Origin: Plantago ovata
Taxonomy: Eukaryota > Streptophyta > Magnoliopsida > Lamiales > Plantaginaceae
DNA: 64,000 nucleotides
Assembly: GCA_028274465.1 (NCBI GenBank)
Contig: CM051457.1
Span: 99,509,982-99,573,981, forward strand
Direction: 5' to 3'
In this document: positions 11,134 to 21,359 of the stretch, one piece after another
Layout of the letters: each line of letters opens with the position of its first letter
Position numbering within the stretch: the first letter of the stretch is position 1
Notes under the pieces: generated by a model
Told to the model about the DNA's origin: nothing
Seen by the model: only the letters and a program-made list of their open reading frames with translations
Database searches by the model: none
Program-made: the position numbers and the translations under genes

Positions 11134-13767
11134 TGTAACATCCCATTTTTATTTTTATTATTTATTTAATTAATTTTCTAAGTAATAAATAATTTTATTA
11201 CTTTTAACTATCCGATTAATTCCTACGTCCGAAAAATCATGTTCGAAAGCCTATTTGTATGGTTATTGGACCGAAATTTCGAATTCACCTATTGGACTAG
11301 CTAAATCTGATTTAACCTTACTTGGCCCAGTTCTCTTGGCCCTTTTCGGTTGGCCCATCTTCTAAGGCCTGATCTATTTCAAACCCTAAACCTAAATGGA
11401 AGCCTCCAAAAACCTTTCCATTTTCATTTCTTCTCCCTTCTTCCTTTTGGCAGCCTCCAACGCCACCATCCATCATCATCCTCATCGAAAACTCATCATC
11501 TTCTCACCATCTCATCTTCATCGTCCACCACCGGAACCCACCATCTTCATCATCATCAAGGTCCCACCGGCACTGTTTTGGTTTCTCCTTCCCGTACCGG
11601 TGAATAGTGAATTCGGTCCCATTTCCGTTGGTTTGTCGCCCGGCTCCGATCTGTTCATTCTGCCGCCCTGCTCCGGCTCCGTTCGGTACGTTGCTCCGAT
11701 CTGCTCGCACCCGTTCTGCTCGCCCAGTTCTGTTCGTGACTCCGGCTCCGGTACTGTTCGCACACTTGTCGGTTCGATCTCCGTTCCTGTTCGTTTTCCG
11801 GTAAGCCCCGTCTCCTCTTTATCTTCTCTTCGTCTCACTGTTCATTCCATCTCTTTTAATTTCTTTTTTTTTCCGTTTTCATTTTGAATCCACCTTCTGA
11901 TTCACGTTTGGGATATGAATCCCGTTTGGTTGTAGTTGTTGTTGACGTTCGAATTGATCTCAACTCCGATCCGAAAGGTAGTGCTCTCGATCTCTGTTTC
12001 TTCTACCTTTTCATTTTTTTATTTTGGTTATTACAATTTTTGGACGATTTTACCCTTGCTATATTCTGGATATTACCATATTACCCATGAATCGAACTTT
12101 GATTTGACAATTTTACCCCTGGACGTGTTCTGGACCTTTTTGCCCTTCCGTATTGGACTGATTTAGATTATTAGCTCGATTTTGAATCTGAATTTATCGT
12201 TTTACCCTTTCGTATTTCTAGACTATGTATACTGTTTCACCTTGTTGACTGGTTTGACCGTTGACCTAGTTTTTTTCAAAATTTCAGTTTGGCCCTTGAG
12301 CTACTGCTTTGACTTTTAAAACCCTAGTTGACCCTAGAAATGACAGAATTTCCCCTGTTGACTGTGACTTGACGCTTATACCCTTGAACAGAGTCTGGAC
12401 CGTAAATAATTAGTTGGACGGTTGACTGAAGTTGACTTTTGCCCTTCCCATCTTGGGTTGTGAAACTGTGCTAAGCTTTTCGTATTTCAAACTAAAAGAC
12501 CTTCAAGTCCTCCTTCTTTAAACCTTTGTAACAACTTGGGCGCTAGTATAGTTGGTTTGGTGCAAACTAGTTCAACCTTAAGGTCCTGAGTTCGAGCCCC
12601 ACCTTTGATGCTTTTTCTTCGTTTGATTAACTTTTACCGTTTAGACTTCCATTTCGACTTTTAGTTCGTAACGATAGTCTTCTTGTCTAGGTGATTCGTA
12701 CGTTGCTCCGTAACCCTCTGTTCTCTTGGTGGTTTTGCTCGCCTGTGGTAAGGTGAGTGTTACTGTCTGTTTTCTAAAACTACAAGGAAGTTATGTGTTA
12801 ATTGCCTACTATATTACTGTACTTATTGTTTGCTCATATTTCATATGTATGCCTACACATATGTTACTTTCATAAGTTTAATCGCACGTTTGAAATGCTA
12901 TGCATGATTGTATTAATTCACTGTACTATTTCATATCCTAGCAAGCTTGATTATTGCACTGTACTATTATATGATATTGTTTGCTGTCTTACTGACTCTT
13001 CAACTGACTACTGCCTTTTTAACTGACCATTGTTTTCTAATACCTTTCTCGGTTCCGAGCATTGTTTTAATGTTAACTGTTGACCGGTAGATTAGGTTGA
13101 TAAGTAGGTAGGCTTGGGTAGTGTTGACTATCAGGTTTATTTACGAGTCACCTAGTCTAATCCCTTAAGACGCATGGCAGAAAAAGCTGAGGTCTATTTG
13201 GGTCGTAGGACTTTTCCTGAACGTACGCAGGACATTGTACTGGCTAGAATTGAATTCCTTCTAGACGGGGTGATAAGGGCTATTGGGAGTAGGAGCAATA
13301 AGGCGGGTTGCACCAACTGTTATTGTACTGTTTTCAAAACAACTGACTTACTATTTTCTGACATCTTAACCGATTGATTTGCTTGTTTACTGAACTGATT
13401 GTTATCTGAATTTACTGCCTGTAATTTGCCTCTGTCTTTAAACTGAATGATCTTCTACAAAATTGCATGAAATCAACATTGCATGAGCACCACTGAGATC
13501 CTTTATCTCACCACTCTTTTCAAAATACTTCCTTGTAGGTTCGACTACCGATGAGCTCTAGTAGGCGTCTGGCGACTCGAGAGTGTGGGGGATTTTTTGT
13601 TTGGGGTTATTTTCAAATAAGAAGAAACTTTGTCTTCACTTGTTATTTTCCATTGAACTTCATTATCTTTTAGCTTATGCATTTATTTCTCTTGAATTGT
13701 AAGCTCGTTTGAGAGCCAAAATCTTTACTTACCGTTATTTTTAAAAGACCGTTCGAGTGCAAACTCA
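11134..13767 (+). repeat. 5' LTR of the TR-GAG element (3' end replaced)
   Basis: This aligns with 17459-20069 almost throughout. It diverges after GACCGTTCGA at about 13767, so the last ~46 bases present in the 3' LTR are missing. They are replaced by about 76 unmatched bases before the solo LTR. The apparent ORFs here are not shared between the two LTR copies. Confidence 0.82.
12544..12616 (+). promoter_or_regulatory. tRNA-like Pol III cassette in the 5' LTR
   Basis: TAGTATAGTTGG (12544-12555) fits the tRNA D-arm/A box. GAGTTCGAGCC (12588-12598) fits the B box, and TTTTT (12612-12616) could terminate Pol III. The spacing is tRNA-like, but the anticodon arm does not fold well and I see no proper acceptor stem. 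It is therefore called a promoter-like relic and not a tRNA gene. The same cassette is in the other LTR. Confidence 0.55.
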
Positions 13768-13848
13768 AGCTTGCTAGGATATGATCTTCTGGCCTTTGGG
13801 ATGTGTGGGTGAGGGTCCGAGTCGCCGCATAGGTTGAGTGGTCAGTGT

Positions 13849-15116
13849 TGATGAATGTTTATTTTACACTTTCATTCGAGTCTTTTTCACCTATTTTAGC
13901 TATCCTCTATGTTAATTTAGCTATATTTTAGTACATTTTATTATAATAGTGTCACGTTTCCCTTTAGATTTTATTTTACAGGTTTTGGTTGAAATTCGAG
14001 GATTTCCGGGCAATTATATTGAAGTTGACAAGGAATTGGTGTTCCAGAAGCCTATTTGGAGTATCTGAAGGTTTCCGGATAGGATTTGAAGTCTAGGGGC
14101 CGAATCTGGAGGATAGAAGGCTACTAGAAGTCAGAAACTGAGTCCGAAAAGGGGAAGAAATCAAAAAACGCGTCGAAAACGCGGAATTCCGCGAGAAAAA
14201 GTCTGGGGCGAACCGCCGCGTACTGGGGCTAACCGCCCCGTGGTTTTTCGGGGCCTATATATAGTGCTCAGTTTTTCTCCGAAAATCATATCTTTCCAGA
14301 CCTACTTTCTCACCTCTCTCTATAGTTTTAGGTAGGAACTTCCCGGGGCCTGTCCTGGGAGTTCTGTAGCTTAGGGGATACTTTTTCATAGCGGATTGGA
14401 GCTCGTAGGATCGCAATTCTTCGGAGATTGACAACCTTCGGTAACTTGTATCTTACAGTTTAATCTACTTATTTATATATCTTTCAATATGTTTTCTTCT
14501 ATGATTTCTGTTGATTGCATGCCTATTATGAGTAGCTAAACTTATCATTGGTGGTAGTATGTGAATTCTTAGCGAAGGGAAGATAATCATGCTAATGGCT
14601 ATATCGCGCATTATACTCCGTGTCATTGCTTTATTTCGTTGATCAGTTGCAGCCTAAATTCTCGTATGTTGTATTAATTATTATGCACAATTGGACACTT
14701 GTCGACCATCAGACCAATTATCTTCGTAGTGTTGAATAATTACGGAACACATTAGGACAATCGTGATTGACTTATCAGACCAATTATCTTCGTAGTGCTT
14801 AATATTTGCAACAGGACACTAGATTGATTCAAAGATCTCTATGCAAGACCGAGGAATTTATGCATGATTACCGACCCGTTATGTTAAGAAGGACCATACT
14901 ATCACCAATCTCCATTATCTGCTAGAAACCCCTCTGCTATCTGTTTGCTGTTTTTATATTCTAAATTAGATTTGATAAAGCTAGTTACAGTCCTGAGAGA
15001 ACGACACTCGAGTCATTCTACTGCTACACTACGGTTTTCATTGTAGTTGTGGATTGCCTTTGGCTTAATAACAAATTTATTTGCTTGAATTCGGAGCACG
15101 ACATCCGCGTTTATCA
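13849..15116 (+). repeat. solo LTR of the element A family
   Basis: A 1268-bp LTR starts TGATGAATG and ends TTTATCA, with AGTGT on both sides (13844-13848 and 15117-15121) and no internal region. This is the normal product of LTR-LTR recombination. It includes the palindrome CGCGGAATTCCGCG, a GC-rich CGAACCGCC array at about 14197-14250, a TATATATAG box at 14256-14264 and the AGAGAACGACACTCG block near 14997. Confidence 0.9.
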
Positions 15117-15121
15117 AGTGT

Positions 15122-16013
15122 TCTGTCTCTTTTACTGCCGAGTTTTCTGTTCTAACTCTAAATTGTTCGACTGTTGAGTTTCTGAGATTTCCCTACTGTT
15201 GTTACTGTTTGACCTTGAATAAATTATTGACTGCCTTGCTCCGTACTTGCCTTAAGTTTCTGAACCACTTATATGTCTGTTTAGCTTGAATTTTCTTACT
15301 CTCTTTTTTGCATGATACTACTGTCCAACCGTCCAACTGATGAATTCTCCGTTTGATTAACTTTTACCGTTTAGACTTCCATTTTGACTTTTAGTTCGTA
15401 ACGATAGTCTTCTTATCTAGGTGATTCGTACGTTGCTCCGTAACCCTCTATTCTCTTGGTGGTTTTGCTCGCCTGTGGTAAGGTGAGTGTTACTGTCTGT
15501 TTTCTAAAACTATAAGGAAGTTATGTGTTAATTGCCTACTATATTACTGGACTTATTGTTTGTTCCTATTTCGTATGTATGCCTACACGTATGTTACTTT
15601 CATAAGTTTAGTCGCACGTTTGAAATGCTATGCATGATTGTCTTAATTCACCGAACTTCCTGAATTGATTATTGTACTGTACCACTTATATGTTTGATTA
15701 TATGTACTGTACCACTTATATGTTTCTGAACCACTTATATGTTTGTTTAGCTTGAATTTTCTTACTCTCTTTTTTCATGATACTACTGTTGACTCTGTTT
15801 GCTTTTACTGAGGCTATTCGATTGTTTATGTTGCCAAAGTTAAATGCATGTTGTGTATGGGTTCTATTTAAAAGTATGTTACATTTTACGTTATTGATCG
15901 CATGCTTTAAGTTCTCATTTATGCAATAGTTTGGCCTTAAGATTGTAACGCCTTAGGATAGTCACACTCGAGGACGTTAATTACGTTACTTACCTTAGAC
16001 TAATTGCGATAGG
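15122..16013 (+). other. TR-GAG 5' untranslated region with a partial LTR copy
   Basis: No gene is seen. From about 15347 (CTCCGTTTGATTAAC) to about 15665 it repeats part of the TR-GAG LTR, equivalent to 18946-19263. The repeated part begins right after the Pol III-like cassette. A short motif with CCACTTATATGTTT is repeated near 15680-15750. Confidence 0.65.
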
Positions 16014-17167
16014 ATGGATCCAAGGATCAACACTCGCAACGGCAACAACAACACCAACAACGGCAACAACACCAACAACGGCAGCCCCAGCAATGACAAC
16101 AACAACAATGATGGCACTTCGGACCATGTTGAGCGGATCATTGCCGCCTTGGGAAACTTCAGCGAGACTATGCGCCATTTTAGGCCACCCCCTGCTCAGC
16201 CTGTTGCACCGCCACCGACTCAAACCATCGACCAGGCTGCCGAGCGCTTCACTCGTTTCCATCCCGACCAGTTCGATGGGGCGCCTGACGCCCGCAAGGC
16301 TGAGCTCTGGCTAGAGAGCATGGAGAACTTGTTCTCAATTCTGCACTACCCGGACGAGAGAAAGATTGAGCTTGCAGCGTTCCAGTTCGTGGGAGCAGCG
16401 AGAAATTGGTGGAGGACCGTCGATGCAAGGTGGAGACAAGAGGAAGTTGACCGCACTTGGAAGAACTTCGAGAAGGAGTTTATGGACAAGTTCGTACCCC
16501 GTTTAGTCCGTGAGAACAGGAGGGACGAATTCCAAAACCTGGTGCAAGGAAGGATGAACGTCACAGACTATGACTCAGAGTTCACTCGGCTGTTGAAGTA
16601 TGTGCCGCACTTTCAGAATGACGAGAGGGAGAAGGTACGTCACTTTGTGAAGGGTTTGAAGTCGGAAATCCGATACAACCTGTTTGGGATCGAGTTGTCA
16701 ACCTACGCGAAAGCCGTGGAAATAGCGAGTGAAGTGGAGAGTGGTTTAGGTGAACTTGAGAGTTGTGAACCCCAGCGATCTCGAAAAAGGAGTTATAATC
16801 ACAGGAGTAGCAATGATAACAAGGATCGTCGATCCCCTTCCAAGTATCCTCGCAATCGACATGAAAGTCGACCTCGCCAAGTTGGTGATAATACTGGACA
16901 TTCACCTAGGAGGAACTGCAACTTTTGTGGAGGAACGAATCATGAGGAAAGCAACTGCTGGAAGAAGAAGGTTGGTGTTTGGCTTGTGGCAGCAGGGATC
17001 ATAAAGTTGGTGATTGTCCGAGACGTTACTCTCTAGCTGAAGATGGAAGATCTGGAGGCTCGAGTTCTAAGAGCCAAGGAAGTGGTACTAAAGCCAAGGC
17101 AAGAGTCTACAATATGTTCGCACGTGAGCCTTCCTCGGCAAATGTAGCAAAAGGTACGCTTCATTAA
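16014..17167 (+). pseudogene. gag of the TR-GAG element (one frameshift)
   Basis: The ORF starts at an ATG after a long leader. Residues 1-35 are Asn-rich. Residues about 80-240 are the retrotransposon gag domain (AERFTRFHPDQFDGAPDARK, then a WW pair and an FEKEFMDKF stretch). Residues about 245-300 are basic, and CNFCGGTNHEESNC near residue 303 is a CX2CX4HX4C zinc knuckle. A frameshift near 16967 puts a second knuckle, CLACGSRDHKVGDC, in the next frame. The reading ends at 17167 right after AKGTL, the segment that precedes protease in related gypsy polyproteins. Pol is thus lost almost exactly at the gag/protease border. Confidence 0.88.
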
Positions 17168-17458
17168 GTCAATTTTCGTCTAAGTTTTGGTTGCTGCTCT
17201 GCCGCTTTACGTTTATTAGGTTAGATACACTTAAAGTTTAAGTTATCGACGACTTTCTGAGGACGTGTTACTTTGAATAATTTGGTTGAAGAGGTAGGCT
17301 CCATTTTCTTTAGTCTAGTTTCGACTTAAACTTTTGGCTTGCGAGTTTGTTCTTTCATCCGATGTTTGGAGTTGAAGGCTTTCGATTCTCCGATCCCCGT
17401 TCGGTAGATTTACGCTAGTTAAGTTTCGAGGACAAAACTTCTTTTAAGGGTGGTGGAG
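17168..17458 (+). other. TR-GAG 3' non-coding region and polypurine tract
   Basis: Only about 290 bases separate gag from the 3' LTR, with no coding signal. The last part, AAGGGTGGTGGAG (17446-17458), is the polypurine tract and directly abuts TGTAACATCCC. Confidence 0.8.
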
Positions 17459-20115
17459 TGTAACATCCCATTTTTATTTTTATTATTTATTTAATTAATT
17501 TTCTAAGTAATAAATAATTTTATTACTTTTAACTATCCGATTAATTTCTACGTCCGAAAAATCATGTTCGAAAGCCTATTTGTATGGTTATTGGACCGAA
17601 ATTTCGAATTCACCTACTGGACTAGCTAAATCTGATTTAACCTCTACTTGGCCCAGTTCTCTTGGCCCTTTTCGGTTGGCCCATCTTCCAAGGCCTGATC
17701 TATTTCAAACCCTAAACCTAAATGGAAGCCTTCAAAAACCATTCCATTTTCATTTCATCTCCCTTCTTCCTTTTGGCAGCCTCCAACGCCACCATCCACC
17801 ATCATCCTCATCGAAAACTCATCATCTTCTCACCATCTCATCTTCATTGTCCACCACCGGAACCCACCATCTTCATCATCATCAAGGTCCCACCGACGCT
17901 GTTTTGGTTTCTCCGTCCCGTACCGGTGAATAGTGAATTCGATCCCGTTTCCGTTGGTTCGTCGTCCGGCTCCGATCTGTTCATTCTGCCGCCCTGCTCT
18001 GGCTCCGTTCGGTACGTTGCTCCGATCTGCTCGCACCCATTCTGCTCGCCCGATTCTGTTCGTGACTCCGAATCCGGTACTGTTCGCACACTGCTCGGTT
18101 CGATCTCCGTTCCTGTTCGTTTTTCGGTAAGCCCCGTCTTCTCTTTATCTTCTCTTCGTCTCAGTGTTCATTCCATCTCTTTTAATTTCTTTTTTTTTCC
18201 GTTTTCATTTTGAAATCCACCTTCTGCTTCACGTTTGGGATATGAATCTCGTTTGGTTGTAGTTGTTGTTGACGTTCGAATAGACCTCAACTCCGATCCG
18301 AAAGGTAGTGCTCTCGATTTCTGTTTCTTCTATCTTTTCGTTTTTTTATTTTGGTTATTACGATTTTTGGACGATTTTACCCTTGCTATATTCTGGATAT
18401 TACCATATTACCCCTGAATCGAACTTGGATTTGATAATTTTACCCCTGGACGTGTTCTGGACCTTTTTGCCCTTCCGTATTGGACTGATTTAGATTATTA
18501 GTTCAATTTTGAATCTGAATTGACCGTTTTACCCTTTCGTATTTCTGGACTATGTATACTGTTTCACCTTGTTGACTGGTTTGACTGTTGACCTAGTTTT
18601 TTTCAAAATTTCAGTTTGGCCCTTGAGTTACTGCTTTGACTTTTAAAACCCTATTTGACACTTGAAATGACAGAATTGCCCCTGTTGACTGTGACTTGAC
18701 GCTTATACCCTTGAACAGAGTCTGGACCGTAAATAATTAGTTGGACGGTTGACTGAAGTTGACTTTTGTCCTTCCCATCTTGGGTTGTGAAACTGTGCTA
18801 AGCTTTTCGTATTTCAAACTAAATGACCTTCAAGTCCTCCTTATTTAAACCTTTGTAACAACTTGGGGGCTAGTATAGTTTGTTTGGTGCAAACTAGTTC
18901 AACCTTAAGGTCCTGAGTTCGAGCCCCACCTTTGACGCTTTTTCTCCGTTTGATTAACTTTTACCGTTTAGACTTCCATTTTGACTTTTAGTTCGTAACG
19001 ATAGTCTTCTTATCTAGGTGATTCGTACGTTGCTCCGTAACCCTCTATTCTCTTGGTGGTTTTGCTCGCCTGTGGTAAGGTGAGTGTTACTGTCTGTTTT
19101 CTAAAACTACAAGGAAGTTATGTGTTAATTGCCTACTATATTACTGTACTTATTGTTTGTTCCTATTTCGTATGTATGCCTACACGTATGTTACTTTCAT
19201 AAGTTTAGTCGCACGTTTGAAATGCTATGCATGATTGTCTTAATTCACCGAACTTCCTGAATTGATTATTGTACTGTACTATTATATGATATTGTTTGCT
19301 GTCTTACTGACTCTTCAACTGACTACTGCCTTCTTAACTGACCATTGTTTTCTAATACCTTTCTCGGTTTCCGAGCATTGTTTTAATGTTAACTGTTGAT
19401 CGGTCGATTAGGTTGATAAGTAGGTAGGCTTGGGTAGTGTTGACTATCAAGTTTATTTACGAGTCACCTAGTCTAATCCCTTAATACGCGAGGCAGAAGA
19501 AGCTGAGGTCTATTTGGATCGTAGGACTTTTCCTGAACGTACGCAGGACATTGTACTGGCTAGAATTGAATTCCTTCTAGACGGGGTGATAAGGGCTATT
19601 GGGAGTAGGAGCAATAAGGCTGGCTGCACCAACTGTTACTGTACTGTTTTCAAAACAACTGACTTACTATTTTCTAACATCTTAACCGATTGACTTGCTT
19701 GTTTACTGAACTGATTGTTATCTGAATTTACTGCCTGTAATTTGCCTCTGTCTTTAAACTGAAAGATCTTCTACAAAATTGCATGAAATCAACATTGCAT
19801 GAGCACCACTGAGATCCTTTATCTCACCACTCTTTTCAAAATACTTCCTTGTAGGTTCGACTACCGATGAGCTCTAGTAGGCGTCTGGCGACACGAGAGT
19901 GTGGGGGATTTTTGGTTTGGGGTTATTTTCAAATAAGAAGAAACTTTGTCTTCACTTGTTATTTTCCATTGAACTTCATTATCTTTTAGCTTATGCATTT
20001 ATTTCTCTTGAATTGTAAGCTCGTTTGAGAGCCAAAATCTTTACTTACCGTTATTTTTAAAAGACCGTTCGATTTTCCGATTAAAAATTATTTTCAAAAT
20101 TACCGTATCGTTACA
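17459..20115 (+). repeat. 3' LTR of the TR-GAG element
   Basis: A complete 2657-bp LTR runs from TGTAACATCCC to CGTTACA and is followed by the CTGTT duplication. It differs from the 5' LTR by scattered substitutions. The ORF seen at 13174 in the 5' copy is destroyed here, where its ATG region reads GAG. Confidence 0.88.
18871..18943 (+). promoter_or_regulatory. tRNA-like Pol III cassette in the 3' LTR
   Basis: The A box is TAGTATAGTTTG (18871-18882), the B box GAGTTCGAGCC (18915-18925) and the T5 run 18939-18943. The B box is identical to that in the 5' LTR copy; the A box has one change. Confidence 0.5.
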
Positions 20116-20317
20116 CTGTTCATCCGTGGATACTAAGGTTGAGGTTCAAGGAGCTGGAAACTAACTTTTATTGTCTTGTAGATAATCAAAGTATTGCAGA
20201 TATCTTCAACTTCAACGAAGGAGAAGATACACCGGATTATTATGAAGACTTGGTACCTGTGCTTGCTTTTGGAGTATTGTAAGTCTTCTAATTAACGTGT
20301 TTAAATATATACGGTAT
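20116..20317 (+). repeat. copia-1 3' LTR, final part (truncated)
   Basis: After the CTGTT duplication (20116-20120) the LTR resumes. It matches the reverse complement of about 32530-32730 in copia-2 up to 20317, where the inverted LTR begins. The true LTR end is absent from the window. Confidence 0.85.
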
Positions 20318-21358
20318 TGATGAGCGCGGATGTCGTGCTCCGAATTCAAGCAAATAATATTTGTAATTTAGCCAAAGGCAATCCACAACTACAACGAAAA
20401 CCGTAGTGTAGTAGTAGAATGACTCGAGTGTCGTTCTCTTTGGACTATAACTAGCTTTATCAAATCTAATTTAGAATATAAAAACAGCAAACAGATAGCA
20501 AAGGGGTTTCTAGGAGATAATGGAGATTGGTGATAGTATGATCCTTCAAAGCATAACGGGTCGATAGTCATGCATAAATTCCTCGGTCTTGCATAGAGAT
20601 CTTGGAATCAATCTAGTGTCCTGTTGCAAATATTAAGCACTACGAAGATAATTGGTCTGACAAGTCAATCACTATTGTCCTAATGTGTTCCGTAATTATT
20701 CAACACTACGAAGATAAACTCGCGAACAGGTCGACAAGGGTCCAATTGTGCATAATAATTAATACAACATACGAGAATTTAGGCTGTGCCTGATCAACGA
20801 AATAAAGCAATGACATGGAGTATAATGCGCGATATAGCCATTAGCATGATTATCTTCCCTTCGCTAAGAATTCACATACTACCACCAACGATAAGTTTAG
20901 CTACTCATAATAGGCATGCAATCAACAGAAATCATAGAAGAAAACATATTGAAAGATATATAAAATGAGTAGATTAAACTGTAAGATACAAGTTACCGAA
21001 GGTTGTCAATCTCCGAAGAATTGCGATCCTACAAGCTCCTATCCGCTATGAAAAAGTGTCCCCTAAGCTACGGACCCCCAGAACAGGCTCTGGGAAGTCC
21101 CTACCTAAAACTACAGAGAGAGGTGAGAAAGTAGGTCTGGAAAGATATGATTTTCGGAGAAAACTGAGCAACTATATATATAGGCTTCGAATTATTGTGG
21201 GGCGGTTCGCCCCACACGCCCGGCGGTTCGCCCGGTGTGGGGCGGTTCGCCCCACCTCTGCGGCGGTTCGCCCGGAGAGAAATTCGCGGAATTCCGCGTT
21301 TTCAACGCGTTTTTGGATTTCTTCCCCTTTTCGGACTCGGTTTCTTACCCTTTTCGGA
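20318..21358 (-). repeat. inverted LTR of the element A family
   Basis: Read on the - strand this is the 3' four-fifths of an element A-type LTR. It contains the AGAGAACGACACTCG block, the TATATATA box near 21172 and a GC-rich array of CGAACCGCC units at about 21193-21275. It stops near 21345 and joins a forward LTR, forming a fold-back of about 1 kb arms. The arms are two diverged copies; the array differs clearly. Confidence 0.82.
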
Positions 21359-21359
21359 C

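Larger units (their letters stand above)
11134..20115 (+). mobile_element. gag-only LTR retrotransposon (TR-GAG type)
   Basis: A nearly 9 kb insertion starts TGTAACATCCC and ends CGTTACA, flanked by CTGTT at 11129-11133 and 20116-20120. It has about 2.65-kb LTRs, a single gag frame with zinc knuckles and a polypurine tract. Protease, RT, RNase H and integrase are absent, which fits the TR-GAG class of plant non-autonomous elements. The gag resembles chromovirus (Tekay/Del-like) gag. A solo LTR and a partial LTR duplication lie in the 5' internal region. Copia-2 shows the empty site near 32725. Confidence 0.9.
1..20317 (+). mobile_element. Ty1/copia retrotransposon copia-1, split by two nested elements
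   Basis: The 3' part of a copia element enters from the left edge. Its own segments are 1-1646 (protease, integrase), 7562-9300 (reverse transcriptase, RNase H), 9315-11133 and 20121-20317 (3' LTR). The order PR-IN-RT-RH is diagnostic of copia. Element N interrupts it at 1647-7556 and the TR-GAG element at 11134-20115, each flanked by a 5-bp duplication. The - strand copy at 32448-36511 is uninterrupted at both places. The last roughly 90 bases of the LTR are missing, cut at 20317 where an inverted LTR begins. Confidence 0.9.

Noticed and set aside
11396-11887. 163-residue ORF in the TR-GAG LTR (and its match at 17722-18213)
   Set aside because: Low-complexity Ser/Pro/Phe translation of a pyrimidine-rich LTR; overlapping ORFs in other frames are equally long and no domain is seen.
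12541-12616. A functional tRNA gene in the TR-GAG LTR
   Set aside because: A and B boxes fit, but the anticodon arm does not fold and there is no acceptor stem; kept only as a Pol III-like cassette.
13174-13377. ORF with MAEKAEVYLG in the 5' LTR
   Set aside because: Its start codon is absent in the 3' LTR copy, so it is not a conserved gene.
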